A stretch of DNA of 64,000 nucleotides, from positions 434,001 to 498,000 of the forward strand of contig JAODTK010001221.1 in assembly GCA_026419785.1 (NCBI GenBank), given 5' to 3'. Numbering within the stretch: the stretch's first letter is position 1; each line of letters starts with the position of its first letter. A program made the translations under genes and the position numbers. Below the pieces are notes generated by a model. It worked only from the letters and a program-made list of their open reading frames with translations. It ran no database searches and was not told the DNA's origin. Below, piece after piece: positions 47,701-59,069 of the stretch. The DNA is from Sclerodactyla briareus. Lineage: Eukaryota; Echinodermata; Holothuroidea; Dendrochirotida; Sclerodactylidae.

Positions 47701-49542
47701 ATATTGCGCATTTTCGATGAAAATCATGCCCAATGTGCCAGAAGAAAAGGGAAGAAATGCCCTCGAACACTAAAACGGAACAAAGTTGTGTTCGCGCAGA
47801 CGTACTAGTGGTGGATTGGAAAGTTGTCCCGTGCTTTCCCCGTAATCTCCGCACACTTTAGCGAAGATTCCGCTCTATTGGCCCCCCTATAATTATACTA
47901 TTTGTGAGGTGGAATCATAAAACATTTCATTGACCTTTAAAACTAAAATCAACATCTTTTGAGTGCTAAACATTTAGCCTCGGTTCCGTTTCCCTCTCCC
48001 TCAAACAAAGTGGTAGTAGCTCGGTATCAGGACTGCTGTGGATTCAACGCATGTTCACCAGATAAACGGCTACGTCGGAAGTTCCCTGCAATTCAGGCTC
48101 AAATTTGTTTGGGGGATCCTGTTGTTCCTAATCTGGAGCACAAATGGTTGGATATTATGGCCAAAAGGTCGGGGCAGCGATTAAGACACGAGGTTATGAC
48201 AGATGTAAAATGGTTCCACCCGATACAGAATTGTGACACACATGTCCGATGTGAGCTTGGTACAATGCGCCTGAAGCCGGGAAGAGGTCATTCATGCCAT
48301 CTGGGGGCTCACGTAAAAATTTCCCAATTGCTCCGCGCCAACTATGATGGCGCAACGCTTCTCTAGATAGTGTTCTCGCGCCCACGAAAACTTCGTCCCC
48401 CCCCCCCTCTGCATGACAAGTTGGGTGCCGCAATGCTATATGCAATTAAAATAGAGTATTAACCAATCAATTTATGGGGGCGACCCACTGTTGAAAATTG
48501 GGTTGAATGACAGTGCACAGTGCCAATAGAATAGCCATCGAAAAAGAAAAAAGATGGCGAAGTGGGGAAAAACGCCACAACATGTGCAAAGACATGGATC
48601 AAAATCAGTGAAGGCAAGTTTATATCCAAAGAGTGATGGTTTTTTTACGATGGGATGTCCAAAGTGAAAAAAACAAATGTGAGCGCTTCGCGAGCAGTTG
48701 AGGCTTTACTTCTGTGTGATATCATTGGCCACCGGCCGGGTCCCTGATTGCGAAGTGTCCCCTCCCACGCCGCCGTGTTGGGCCGCAAATAGAATAAAAA
48801 TGGGGACCGTAATCTTTGAGGAAAAAGCTCAGGGATATAAGTGAAAGGTCAAAGAGGTTCAGTGAATATGTTCGTTGGTCAATTGGATTCTGCAAATCTC
48901 GCGCTTCGCGCGTAACGTACTAGTGTGCCATTCCCATTCCATTGCTCCTTATTGACTGTCACCTCACTTGCATGGTGAGTTCAGATGACACAGCACCAAA
49001 AGCAACATCTTGAAATGCTCCCCAAGACTAATCAGTGGAGAAAACCTGTCCTGAAACTAGCATTTTTTTTTTAAATCCCATTCTAGATGATTGCTTTACC
49101 TGTCCAATATGGCACGGGACAGGCAGTTCCGGCAATTAGGGGTCTGTCAACGTAAATTTTTTCGATGTGCACGCTGACGCCCCAACCAGTGGGGGCGCTC
49201 CGCTTAGATAGTTCAATTGGTCCGTCCCCCCCCCCCAACGCCAACACGGGAATCGCCGCCCTTGGGGGGTCAAGGATCCGTGGCGGAGGAGTGTCCCAAA
49301 TTTTAAAAACATTGCGGTTGGCTTGTTTACACTTCATTGCAGGTAGATACCGGAGTAATGAAGATCTAACAACCGAAATGTCAACAGGCTCAACGAAGCG
49401 CGAGAATTTGATTTGCGTATTGATGATACGTCGGTTAGTTTTACTCAATACCGCATTGCATGGAATTAGTCAATTTTTTTTTTTTCGATTAAGGTCACGC
49501 CCAATGACGACTTGGTGGATACGCCCCCGTTTTTTATTCCTG
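44771..49542. other. No gene recognised (intron 1 of P450 gene 2)
   Basis: Low-complexity tracts: G-rich 45,560-45,640, TATG/TGTG 46,278-46,397, C- and G-runs near 46,983, 47,155, 48,400 and 49,228. At 45,089-45,104 the text GACATTCCCCTTTAA resembles the end of a TTAA-type element, with no partner end found. The 135-codon plus frame at 47,959-48,366 and the 121-codon minus frame at 49,083-49,448 have no recognised domains. Confidence 0.45.
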
Positions 49543-49700
49543 ACGAAGTCAGAGGACTCTATGCAGTCCATGCCAGTCTATGTGTCGTGTGTGTGTGTTG
49601 TGTGTTGTGTGTTAGTGACGTCCAACTTGTAACACGATAACTCGTCCACCACTGGATGGATGAAGTTCATACTGTGTATGTGGATTCCCCATAACGAGTA
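49543..49700 (+). repeat. Family A head fragment (solo)
   Basis: Head GACGAAGTCAGAGGACTCTA plus GCAGTC, a TG run at 49,585-49,612, then CAACTTGTAACACGATAACTC and CACTGGATGGATGAAG. Similarity stops near 49,700 without any further unit. It is a 5'-end fragment, inserted in intron 1 of P450 gene 2 against the direction of transcription. Confidence 0.75.
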
Positions 49701-50755
49701 ATGATCCAATCCCATACCGCACGCGAATTTTTTTGCATGCATTATAACAGCTCTTCCCACAAGATGCCTGGGTCGATCTTGGTGTGTTGTTGCCCCCTTT
49801 TTAGCATTATTAGAAGGAGTTCGTAGCTTCAAAGTTGAATGCATTTAACAGATATTGTATTATTTTATTATATTTGTATATTGAATGTTTATATATAGAT
49901 TCGTCTCAAGGACAAAAGAAACAATACAGAAAAGTCACGGGACTGATCGGCACGCAGCAGTGCGGACTTTTACGTCACGTGGAACGTTGGTTTTTTTTAC
50001 CCGCGGTATAATGTAAGTAGTCCTATAATCGGTTGTGTTATGGTGGTATTGTTATGAGATTGGTAGATTTAAACTGGCGCTGGCTCTCAAAAGAGGCGAG
50101 TCAAATATGTGAAATAATTATGGTAATCGAAGGCATGTAGCTGTGTGGTAATTAATACTATTCTAATATTATGCTTTAAGGCCAGTTGTAACAGAGCTGT
50201 CAAACTGATTATATTTTTCGCCTTACAAAGGGGCTATTAATGTTGGTTTACAAAGAGCTGCGGCGCGCTATCTCCGGATTGTCACTATTCTCCGTTACAC
50301 CGGAGCTGAATGAGCCCGCATCTCCCTCCCTGCAGTAATGAGAGACAGCTGTTGATCACAGAAGGACCTGTAAAACATGCGGATGTGTGGATTTTTCACC
50401 TCTTAGTGATAAACAGGACGGTACGACAAATGTCTCTACCTGTGGCTGGGATGGTAAATTGTCACATGAATAATATGCTTATGTAGGCGAAGCGCAAACC
50501 AATAGAAGAAAGTATTCTTTCATGGTCCGCACTGGGGTCGCACCCCAACTGGGGGAAAAAATGTGGACCTTAATTCAAGCAAAAATTCCGTTGTTGTAAT
50601 TGGCACTAATTGCTCCATCAGCCAGACAAATGTTTAGATGAGCCGCTCCGATAGGATTTGCAGTTAGCACTGCGTCAGCTGGACCCAATTCTTGGTACAC
50701 CTGTCGGATAGCATATCCACTAATCGTCACAGTCCCCCATCCTTTCCATACTCAC
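49701..50755. other. No gene seen (intron 1 of P450 gene 2)
   Basis: AT-rich at 49,850-49,900. No coding or repeat structure recognised. Confidence 0.45.
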
Positions 50756-51120
50756 CATCCCCGGTCTGCCGAGGGCAATGTCGAACCTGATCCTATCCTG
50801 GATCTCAGGAAGTCAACATGTCTTTAATGGATGGAAGTCGTTAAGTACGATCACGTTGGCAGAGCGAGCAGCTCAGGCGTATATTGGGCCAACCCGGGAT
50901 GGTACAAGGTCTTGATGAAATGCCTTCTGTGGCCCCACCGACCACCGCCCTGTAGACCAGCCGAGGCAGCGCCCCAAACACTGGGAGTCCCCCAGGGGCC
51001 AGGTGGCGCATTCTTCTCACGCTTCAAGAACGAGACTAGTATCAAGAACAGTTAATGCCTCCGAATCACCGCGTAGTGCCATGATTATTTCCGAAAGATC
51101 ACCCACCCCATAGTCGTGTA
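50756..51120 (-). CDS. P450 gene 2, exon 1
   Basis: On minus the exon aligns with gene 1 exon 1 from YDYG onward. It has a hydrophobic N-terminal part, basic LKREKN, hinge PPGP, then, in a neighbouring frame, LPVFGALPRLVYRA, a DLYH-like FGPI/VY block, ANVIVLND and EIQDRIRFDIA. It ends at 50,756 with a canonical GTGAGT donor. The start codon is not certain: I see no clean ATG in the position matching gene 1, so the 5' boundary is approximate. At least three frame changes occur relative to gene 1. Confidence 0.7.
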
Positions 51121-51678
51121 TTGAATAGGGTAAGTTTTTTACCGGAAATGATGTAGCTTCGAATCCTGGTCGCGTTTTGGCCCACGGCTTCTTGGCTCAA
51201 CTCACCAACTTGCTATAGCCACTACACTGAAGTCAGTATATCGAGCCTGTAGGGCACTTGAGTCCTTGAGGTTGTAACTACACCCTTCCCCCCCGATGCT
51301 CAGCTGACACACAACTACGTAAGTGGGGAATACCGATCGCTCCCTAGTAGTAAACTTGTCACGCATATAGTGACCTGTATATTGTTTGTTTTGCTCACGA
51401 TTGAGGCATTGGCTTTGCCAAACAGCGGCTGTACCAAAATGGCAAGACAAAAGGCCGGGATGACACTATGCGGATTCTATGAATAAGCCAGAAGACATCA
51501 TACAGCTATCCGTGTTGCTATTTGTAAGACACAAGATGACCTGCACCACCGGAAATAAAGGCACTGTTAATTGTTCCTGTAAAGAAACTCTTTCCGGCGT
51601 TTACCACGCAGCGTGTTGTTTGACAGGAATGACGGCGCATGTCCGAGATGTCGGGAGATCCGAAATGAATATTTAGGC
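51121..51678. other. 5' flank of P450 gene 2; no gene seen
   Basis: Presumed promoter side of gene 2. No clear TATA box or half-site cluster is evident. Short frames only. Confidence 0.4.
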
Positions 51679-52102
51679 CAGTGTTTCTCAAAGTGGTCCC
51701 ACAAACCGCCCCCCCCCCCTCACAGGGGCGCTGGGAAGTCTTAGGGGGCGCTATAAGAATCGCAATGTGAATAGGGCATTAGGGGTTGAGACTTGGTTTG
51801 AGGTCCCTGATGAACTACGGGTTACACAAAGATGCACCATACATTCAGAATCTGACAGTGTGCACCAACTCAGCCTTCCAGCACTGACTGCACTTTGGGA
51901 GTCCCATTTCAGATCTGTGGTATGTTTAGCGTTTTTCTACATATTTGTATACTGTAATCATATTTGATCTCTTCAAACAACAATTCCTGAAGCTTGGTCC
52001 TTTTGCATGGTTGACCGGAGAAAAGGTGGAAGGGGGCCTTGACCATCTTTCAAAATGGTGGAAGGGGGCGTGCAATGTCGTGGAAATTTTTGAGAACCAC
52101 TG
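51679..52102. mobile_element. hAT-type MITE with 8-bp target duplication
   Basis: Terminal inverted repeats are CAGTGTTTCTCAA on the left and TTGAGAACCACTG on the right, the classical hAT (Ac/Charlie-like) CAGTGGTTCTCAA end. Flanks are ATTTAGGC on the left and ATTTAGCA on the right, an eight-base target duplication with small differences, as hAT elements produce. The internal 424 bases hold no credible transposase; GGTGGAAGGGGGC is repeated at 52,026 and 52,059. Confidence 0.8.
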
Positions 52103-52529
52103 ATTTAGCATCAGCTTCTCGAGTGCAGACGTCGAATGCACACTGCGCCACCCTGGGGGAGGGGTGGGGGTGATCTAATCCACATGAAAAAATGTTGTGA
52201 AGTCAAAGGAATAGTCCTGCATCACAAGTCTGGGTTTTTCCCCCCCCCCGCTCCCCCCACCCCCTCCCTCCTCCCCCTCCGCCCGGCCGACAAAATATCG
52301 AGTGGTCAAATGCGGGCAAATCGGAGGTTTAAAAACGTTAATGAAGGAGATGGAATAAAATAGTGTAAACCCAAACGATACGGTGAGTCGGAAAATAAAT
52401 GAATAATCGCGCCCAAATGCACTGTGGGATAATGGTATGGTGAGGTCCGCGAGAGAGTCTCTCTTTTGACCCCCCACGGATTTAAAGGTCAATTAGCCAC
52501 AGAAGTCGGTCCTCTAACAAATGACAGTT
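52103..52529. other. No gene seen; C-rich tract 52,239-52,282
   Basis: A C-rich tract of about 45 bases. The opposing proline/glycine-rich frames are composition artefacts. Confidence 0.45.
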
Positions 52530-55310
52530 ATTTCAATACAACCGAATACAGGACTCAATTTCGGTCACAGAGGTCGTAATTTGTGTTTTTTCCCGCATTC
52601 CTATATTTCGTCGGATTTGAACAAAACTCGGTGATGTGGACTGTTGTTAGTCCTAAACAGCATGAAGGTCATTGCCAGGTCACAGGAGTCGAATTTGTGC
52701 CTAATTCCTACGAAGTTTTCTAAGTTGGTCTAATCAACAAACTCGGGAATGTGGACTACAGACTACAGTTGGATCTGAACACTACGGGTAAGGCATTTCA
52801 AAGTCACTGGAGGGTCAAATGGATAATATATAATGTTCCCCCCTCGGACGAGGCCACAAAGTATGTTTCTTCGGGAATATACACGTCGGCGGTTTACCCG
52901 CCTGCCCATGTCTAGTCACGAGTATGTACATTACTTATTGCATTACCTGTGTCCTACTCTCGCGGGGCCGGGTCAACGTAGAGACGTTTGCCGGGTAGAT
53001 GTTTCTGAGAATAATTTTGTGTCGTCCCTGACTTTGCTACACGAGTGCGGGTTTATAATCACAATGAATCTGCTGGTGCTGAGATTAAAGGGATTGCCCT
53101 CTCGATCCAAGTGTATTTTCATTCGGCGAAGCTTTCAGTGGGCCTATGTTTAAACTGATTTGTAGCTCACCTCGGCCATATGGCTTGATGAGCTACTGTG
53201 AGCGTGCATGCTATCTATCTGCCTGTTCACAATTGATTCCAATGGCTACGCCTAAATCATTGATGATCATCTGACACGCGTCACATTGAGGGTAACTAAT
53301 TGTAAGTCGTCTGGTGTTTCAGATTGAAATTCCAGGATAATCTAGGGGTCCAGTTCCGGTCTTTTCGTGAAAAAACGAGGAAGGAGTCCTCTCCTCCTAC
53401 GTTTGAATCGAGGAGTCATGTAAACAACGGGTTCGGTATTACCGGGCCTACATACGGGTTTCCGGAATTAGACGTCAATGTCTCCGGGTCATTGACTAAA
53501 TGGTCATTTTGAGAGTCCGTATGCCAAAATTGCTTCTACTTCCACAGATTGAATTGGATGGACATGGTATTATCACATTACATTCATTTGACTATAGTAT
53601 AGCATGCGGTGTTCAGGATAATTCGGTCCAAAGGCCATCTATGGTGTATCTTTGCCATTTGGTTTGCACGATCAGTGTTTCTTTCTACTCGTCAGAAAGG
53701 GATTATGATCTGGAAGTCAGTCAGTAGTATCAGCAACCAATGGTACATTAAGGGTTGCTCACGAGCTGGGCGTCCCAAAGGTCATCTAGCTGTTGATCTT
53801 TGGCCCATTTGTGGCTCGCACTATTGAGCTTCCCATTCGTCTCCCTATACGGAATATGATCGGATTGAACATTACTGTTGATCAGTTTATCATGCATTCG
53901 AGTCACGTCATCTGGGGTCAATTCAAGCCATTGTGTTCGAATGTCAAGCGGGCACCCACGCCTGCAGAATAGATTTAATGATTATGAACATTAGTCAGTA
54001 TTATCTTGACGATTCATAAAGGTTGTTCATGAATTTGAGTCAAAAGTGCTCTAGGATTTATTCCTCCCATTTTGTCTGAACGGTCAATCGGCCTTTACTC
54101 CTACTAACTAAATCGGGAAATCAGGATGTTTGTCGTATTTCATGACTCGCTGTACATAGGGTTTATTAATTTTTAGGTCACATGCATTATGGGGTCAATT
54201 TCTCTCATTCTGTGTTGACCGGTCCAAGCGCTTTCCGCTCCTACATAATAGTTTGGATAGTCATGAAAGTTGGTCATTAATATCATTATTAATGTGTGGA
54301 CAATTACATTACTAGTTCAGATCTATTGGTCATTTAGGGGTCAATTTCGGCCATCTTTTGAACGTCAACTTGAGTCAGCGGCAAATCTATTCAATAGAAT
54401 AGACGGATGATCATGAATGTTGATCATTATCTCATTGACCAATAGTAAAATGGAGTGGAAAGCAGTTGAGTCAAGGGTCATCTATGGGTCGTTTTGAATT
54501 AACGGTCAAGCGGTTTCTACTCTCATATGGAATCATCATGTGAAAGTTGTCAGTATTATCACTGCCCGATGTTCAATATGAGGTTCTCAGGAATTTGAGG
54601 TTAAAGGTATGTTACTGAATAATATGGTAATTTTTGCACTCATTACCTGTGTCACCACAACTATTTGACGTAATTGGACCTCCGGTTGGTCCAAAAATTG
54701 CGTATTTCCTGTGATTTGGCTTTCAAGCCCCGTCCCCTCTTGATTATACATTAGGCAGGCCTGACTTTGACAGTTATAATCAAAAGTTTACAATCACACT
54801 CCCAGGACAATTTATTTTTAGCCATCCCTTGCACCAAATTAACACTGTCTGCATGTATACAATTTATCATAGGGTGTATATACCTGTATATCATGATATA
54901 ACTCTCATAGGTGACTAAAACCGAATTACGTTCCATGGGTTATCGCTATGTTTGTTATGTTTGTTTGTTTCCAACCAACTTGTTTAGGGGTTGTTATTGT
55001 ATCTGAATTATCGAATTTTTATTGAAGTCCCTACGCAGGATACCAATGAAGAAACATTTGATTACCAACTCAGAAAAGGCCATAGTCGGTGCTGGCTTCC
55101 TAATTGCGTAGTCTCATTGCTCGAAAGTAGCCTCCAGACATTATAACTGTTAACAGAACTATTACATGGAATTATTCGGGTTGTACTGATGAATAAGACA
55201 AATCGAGACTGAATCATCCCCAATAATCTGGTGAATGTAAAATGGGACTAACCAAACCAGACGACGTGAGGAGTTGTACTCCTCAAAATCTTACTGATAA
55301 CCACCATATT
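52530..55310 (+). repeat. Segmental duplication, copy A
   Basis: Collinear with 61,165-64,000. The first 2.0 kb matches with many small gaps and changes (shared landmarks GTCGGATTTGAACA, GTTAGTCCTAAACAGCATGA, GAATATACACGTCGGCGG). From 54,578 to 55,310 it is identical to 63,268-64,000 at an offset of 8,690. The copy contains an inverted-repeat block at 53,163-53,203 (TAGCTCAC...GTGAGC) and the tandem units described separately. Non-coding. Confidence 0.9.
53540..54620 (+). repeat. Tandem repeat of about 140 bp with AGGTCA/GGTCA boxes (copy A)
   Basis: Units share GGTCATCTAGGGGTCAATTT-like boxes, a TTGAACGGTCAAGCGG box, CTCCTATAGAATAGATCGGA and ATCATGAATGTTGGTCAG. About seven units are visible here and again at 62,210-63,310. 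The commonest box has the form AGGTCAAAGGTCA, equal to DR1 spacing, though most individual copies carry a mismatch. Confidence 0.7.
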
Positions 55311-55729
55311 ACGCAATAATGTCGCTGTATAATAGAATGCAGACACCTACACACACACACCACGCCAGCACGCCCACACACACACAACAACCCCCGCTCG
55401 ATATCAACTGAGCCTAGTAGGGAGGTATGCGATTGACCGCCCGTGCTTCCTTCGCAGACGAACGGTCAATGTTCTTTGATGACTCGACTTGCTTGCTGAA
55501 CCCGTATTACTCGACTCAAGAGAAAGGCCAAACAGAAAGAGAAAAATCCAGATGAACGTTTGATCTGCTGAATGCCCTTCTGCCCTATACACGCGTGTTT
55601 ACGTACATCCTATATCACTCATACATACGAGTTCTCTCAGACATATCCTTTACCAACCTATGGCTGATTGCCTCAGATATGCAGTTTTCAAGAAATGTAC
55701 CCGAATAAACCCATTTATTGGCCAGTAGC
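55311..55729. other. No gene seen; CA microsatellite 55,350-55,387
   Basis: A short imperfect CA tract. No coding structure. Confidence 0.45.
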
Positions 55730-56520
55730 CCAGTAGCACCACTCTTTTTGATTCTGGCCGAAGGCACAGAACGATGCAGTCATGCACCGTGCGTAGGTGT
55801 TGGTCTGTGTGTGCAGTGTGACACCCCTTTTCAGCACGATATCTACGGACCCAACTGTATCAATGTCAAAAGGTATATGGGTTGCACCCTATGGGTAGAT
55901 GACCCCTATTTTTTATTGTTGTGGCCCGGTCAGATGTCATTTATGGTCACGAGAGGGCAAAGTTCAAAAAGCTGGTCAGCACGCTATCTGTCCGACCGTG
56001 AGTATCTATCAAGTTCAAAGGTATGTGGGTAGCAAGTATGATGAGGTATAACCCCTATGGTTTTGGTGGCAGTCAAGGTCATTGCGCGTCCCACAGGACA
56101 TTGTCATATATCCGGCAACGAAACATTTTGGGAGGACTGTCGTAATGGACATTTTCGTTCGTCTGAGTGACATACATCTGGTGACCGACTTTTACCTCAT
56201 TTGACCTTTTGCCTTTTGCGACTTCATTTGACCTCTTGACCGGGTGATTTTGCCTGCTTTTTGTGATGGCAGATGCGTCTTGTTAAGACAAACAAAAAAG
56301 TCATTACCTCCATATACTACTATACTCATATCACATCTATCTCAACCACATGTGAAGGTCAAGACAGCTAAAACCCTGAATGTCGATAAATTTGCATTGA
56401 CATCTGCTCGTCAGCATGATACTATGACTGCAAATATCGATTAAGTTCAAATTAGTGTGTGATTGTACCATGATGAAGATTAACCCTAATGTTTTTTTGT
56501 AATCATGTCGAAGGCATTCC
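55730..56520 (+). repeat. Family B repeat element (forward orientation)
   Basis: Head GCCGAAGGCACAGAACGATG then CAGTCATGCACCGTGCG, a short TGTG run, CAGCACGATATCT, and units with ACCCCTAT, GGTCA and GAAACATTTTGGGAGGA phrases. It matches the reverse complement of 16,300-17,020 and 18,380-19,530. TGACCT half-sites are at 56,203 and 56,231. Confidence 0.7.
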
Positions 56521-58684
56521 AGTCACCATAGGACAATCCTTATTCTCTGCAACGTTCATTGTACAAAGTGAGAAACAAGCATATAGCCAACCAACCAATA
56601 TTTCCCCCCAGAAGACAGTACAAATCTTGAATTGTCATTGTATTGTTATTCCTAATCTGTTTGAGTATTGGACTAGCACCAAAATATTTCCCCCAGTACA
56701 ATTCTTGAATTTTCCCTTTATTATTTTTCCTGATATGTTTGAGTATTGGACTAGCACCAGTGACCAGCCTATCTTACCTCCTGATCAGTAGTGGTATTGC
56801 TAAGGGTGGGGGTGGAAATTTTTTTAAAGTTTAAAAAACCCCCCCCCCCCTTCTCCTCCCAGGTTCCATGGGCACTATGAAAATTGCAAACTGTAGCCCT
56901 ATTTGAAGCCTGCCTCACTGCATTTATTGACAATTCCTAATTTGCAGGCAGAACGCCTGTTCTTGCGTCACTTCCCTCATTTATTGTTATATTTTACATT
57001 TAGTCCCATTGGCATTTTCTCAAGGAAGGTACAATTTGGGATTAGTAACCATGGATATCAATGGGAGGTTGCGGAGGGGCGGGGCGACAAACTGGCATTT
57101 TTTCCATAGGCCTATATTATATTGTACTCGAGGGGGGATCCAAATTTTGTTGCTTGACATTAATTGAAAACGTTGATATGACTCTTCAAATTTCCATTTG
57201 GACTAGTTATTACAGCAGAACTGCACCTTAAAGTATTGAATCACTTAGACACCTATGGACTGGCGCCCAATCCTCTTCTCTTCAAAACCCGCCTGCATTG
57301 TGTTTGGATACTATACTACGCCTTCATTTTCCTGGGTCACATTGGTCTCGGCCCAATCCCCAAAGGGTTTAATCTCTTTAATTTTTATGCGGGGAAGCCG
57401 TTAAACACACAATACACTTTGGACTGCCTTCATACATTCAGTTGGGAAATGGTACCTGGCAACGTGTGCAAGTGCTCTGATTCCTGAGAGTGTGGTAATC
57501 CAATATTCTCTGTGTGCAATCAGTCTACTGATTGGTGATGCCACGACCTTGTGAGGGAAACATGTCGGAGGGGGGGGGGGGGGAGGGAAAGAGACACTAC
57601 GCAGAAGTTGGGTCTTGTTGTAGTGCTAAGGTGCGCAATGACCAAAGTGGTAGGAACATGCATGTATGGTAGACAGACAAGAAGTACATTACTACATTCA
57701 TGCTGTTAAGGCGGTAAGTACAATATACCGAATATATGGTATAATAGGTAGAGGGTATAGGTATATTTTATGTACCTTATGAAGAGAAGAAACACGTTAC
57801 GAAGCGGAACGCCACCATCGTTGGCGCGGAATGTGAACGAAAAATTTTCCGTATTACAGACCCCCAGATGCAGGTAGAAAGCTACCTTTTTCGTGCCGTT
57901 TTCAGGCGTAACTGACATCCTAAAACTTGGATTCATGTACACCATTTTTTTTTATTGTCGCGAACAGAACGAATTACTCTTACCCCACGGTAAATCACGT
58001 AAAACCTGAATCTAATAGATAAACTTGTAAAATGTCATTATTAAGGCCCTACAAAAAATAAAAAGCCCAGACTATAGTAGGGCCGCCCGAACATACCATT
58101 GAATGGATCTGCGGAAATATTTCATGACAAAAAATCATGAAACATACAAATGATGGGGGATGTGTATCCCGCAGTAAAATTGCGAAGGGGTGTCTGGGCT
58201 AAAACATAATCATGGTATCAACCTCTGTACCAAATCTCCATCAAAAGGGAGTTTTGCTACCGGAATCTCAATTGCCATTAGACTGGACATTAGGCCTCTC
58301 ATTTCATTCGAATTAACATTTGAACGTTACCAGTCCGCTATTGTCGAACCCAACATACAACGTCATGAATTTCTAGCAGGTTTTCCGATCTCCAAGTTAT
58401 GTGTGTTGGAGGAACTGTGTAGGCCTACGACTTCATACGTTTGCAATTCGAGAGGTGGGTCCCAGATGTTTACTTTTACTCGAACCATAGCAATATATTG
58501 TTAACAACCTGACAGCAGCACGTAAAATGATAACGTCACCGTACCCCAGTAGGCCTGCGTTGTTCAAACGTTTTTATTTTACACGAATGGTCGCGCGTTT
58601 AAACTGAGGGACCAAATTCCTTACAACGGATCTGTTCCCCCCGCCCTGTTTTCTTCATTTTTATCCTGCCTCGACTAGAAACGG
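56521..58684. other. No gene recognised; two-copy 80-bp repeat at 56,606-56,762
   Basis: AATATTTCCCCC ... TTTGAGTATTGGACTAGCAC occurs twice in tandem, about 78 bases apart. A C-run lies at 56,839-56,850 and a G-run at 57,571-57,583. Frames at 56,489-56,791, 57,236-57,487 and 58,190-58,504 show no known domains. Confidence 0.5.
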
Positions 58685-58945
58685 ACATTTTTACTCCATC
58701 TTAAATGAGCTAAACTTGATCTTCGCTTGGGTTGCTGCCACAAACTCATTCCGATGGAGCACTCGCGTATCCGGTCTGTTCGGTTTTTATGTGTGTTGGG
58801 GATGGCTAACTGTTGAAACGCCTCTGCGCCATTTTCGAACGCAAGCCACGTCTTGATTCTCCTCGCGGTAGCAAATGCCCTTTCTCCTGTGGCACTAGTT
58901 GCAGGACTGACATGCAGTACTCTAAGATGCCCAAGAGCACGCAGC
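58685..58945 (-). pseudogene. hAT transposase C-terminal dimerisation domain fragment
   Basis: On minus the frame reads LRVLHVSPATSATGERAFATARRIKTWL and, after a one-base shift, MAQRRFNSLAI-like sequence, then NTHKNRTDRI. This is the hAT dimerisation block (xxPATSAxxERxFSxxRRIKTxLRSxMxxxRLNxLxxL), close to the ZMYM/TTF-type hAT proteins of animals. The N-terminal zinc finger and catalytic RNase H-like core are not visible upstream, so this is a fragment or a last exon. A near-perfect hairpin lies about 70 bases upstream on this strand. The family could supply transposase for the MITE at 51,679, but that is only a guess. Confidence 0.7.
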
Positions 58946-59010
58946 GTAGCATTCGCGCGTACTTGCAGTGCACACAAAACGGTTGTACCCGTTCCTGTAC
59001 ACTAATAGAC

Positions 59011-59069
59011 CTACTCGACTCCGGCCGCCCACAATGCTACTACCATTGTGGGCTGCCGGAGTCGAGTAG
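59011..59069. repeat. Near-perfect 26-bp hairpin with 7-base loop
   Basis: Left arm 59,011-59,036 and right arm 59,044-59,069 are reverse complements over 26 bases with a single mismatch (position 59,026 against its partner at 59,054). The loop is 59,037-59,043 (CTACTAC). The arms are GC-rich and carry GACTCCGG and CCCACAATG. Pairing of this quality is very unlikely by chance in this error-prone sequence. Confidence 0.85.

Larger units (their letters stand above)
40059..51120 (-). pseudogene. Cytochrome P450 gene 2 (CYP2 clan), three exons, frame-disrupted as read
   Basis: This is a tandem paralogue of gene 1 on the same strand with the same exon layout, the same intron positions and about the same exon sizes. 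The product would be an ER-anchored haem monooxygenase of about 500 residues. Intron 1 (about 6.0 kb) contains a family A head fragment; intron 2 (3.56 kb) contains a LINE in the same orientation. Exon 2 is better preserved in frame than in gene 1. Several one-base gaps remain, yet the key blocks (AGTETT, GFRVPKDLY, GRRLCSGE) are complete. Given the gap rate in this window, a functional gene with consensus errors is as likely as a pseudogene. Confidence 0.78.

Noticed and set aside
49165-49632. 155-codon plus-strand frame
   Set aside because: Its end is the TG microsatellite and head of a family A repeat; no domain seen.
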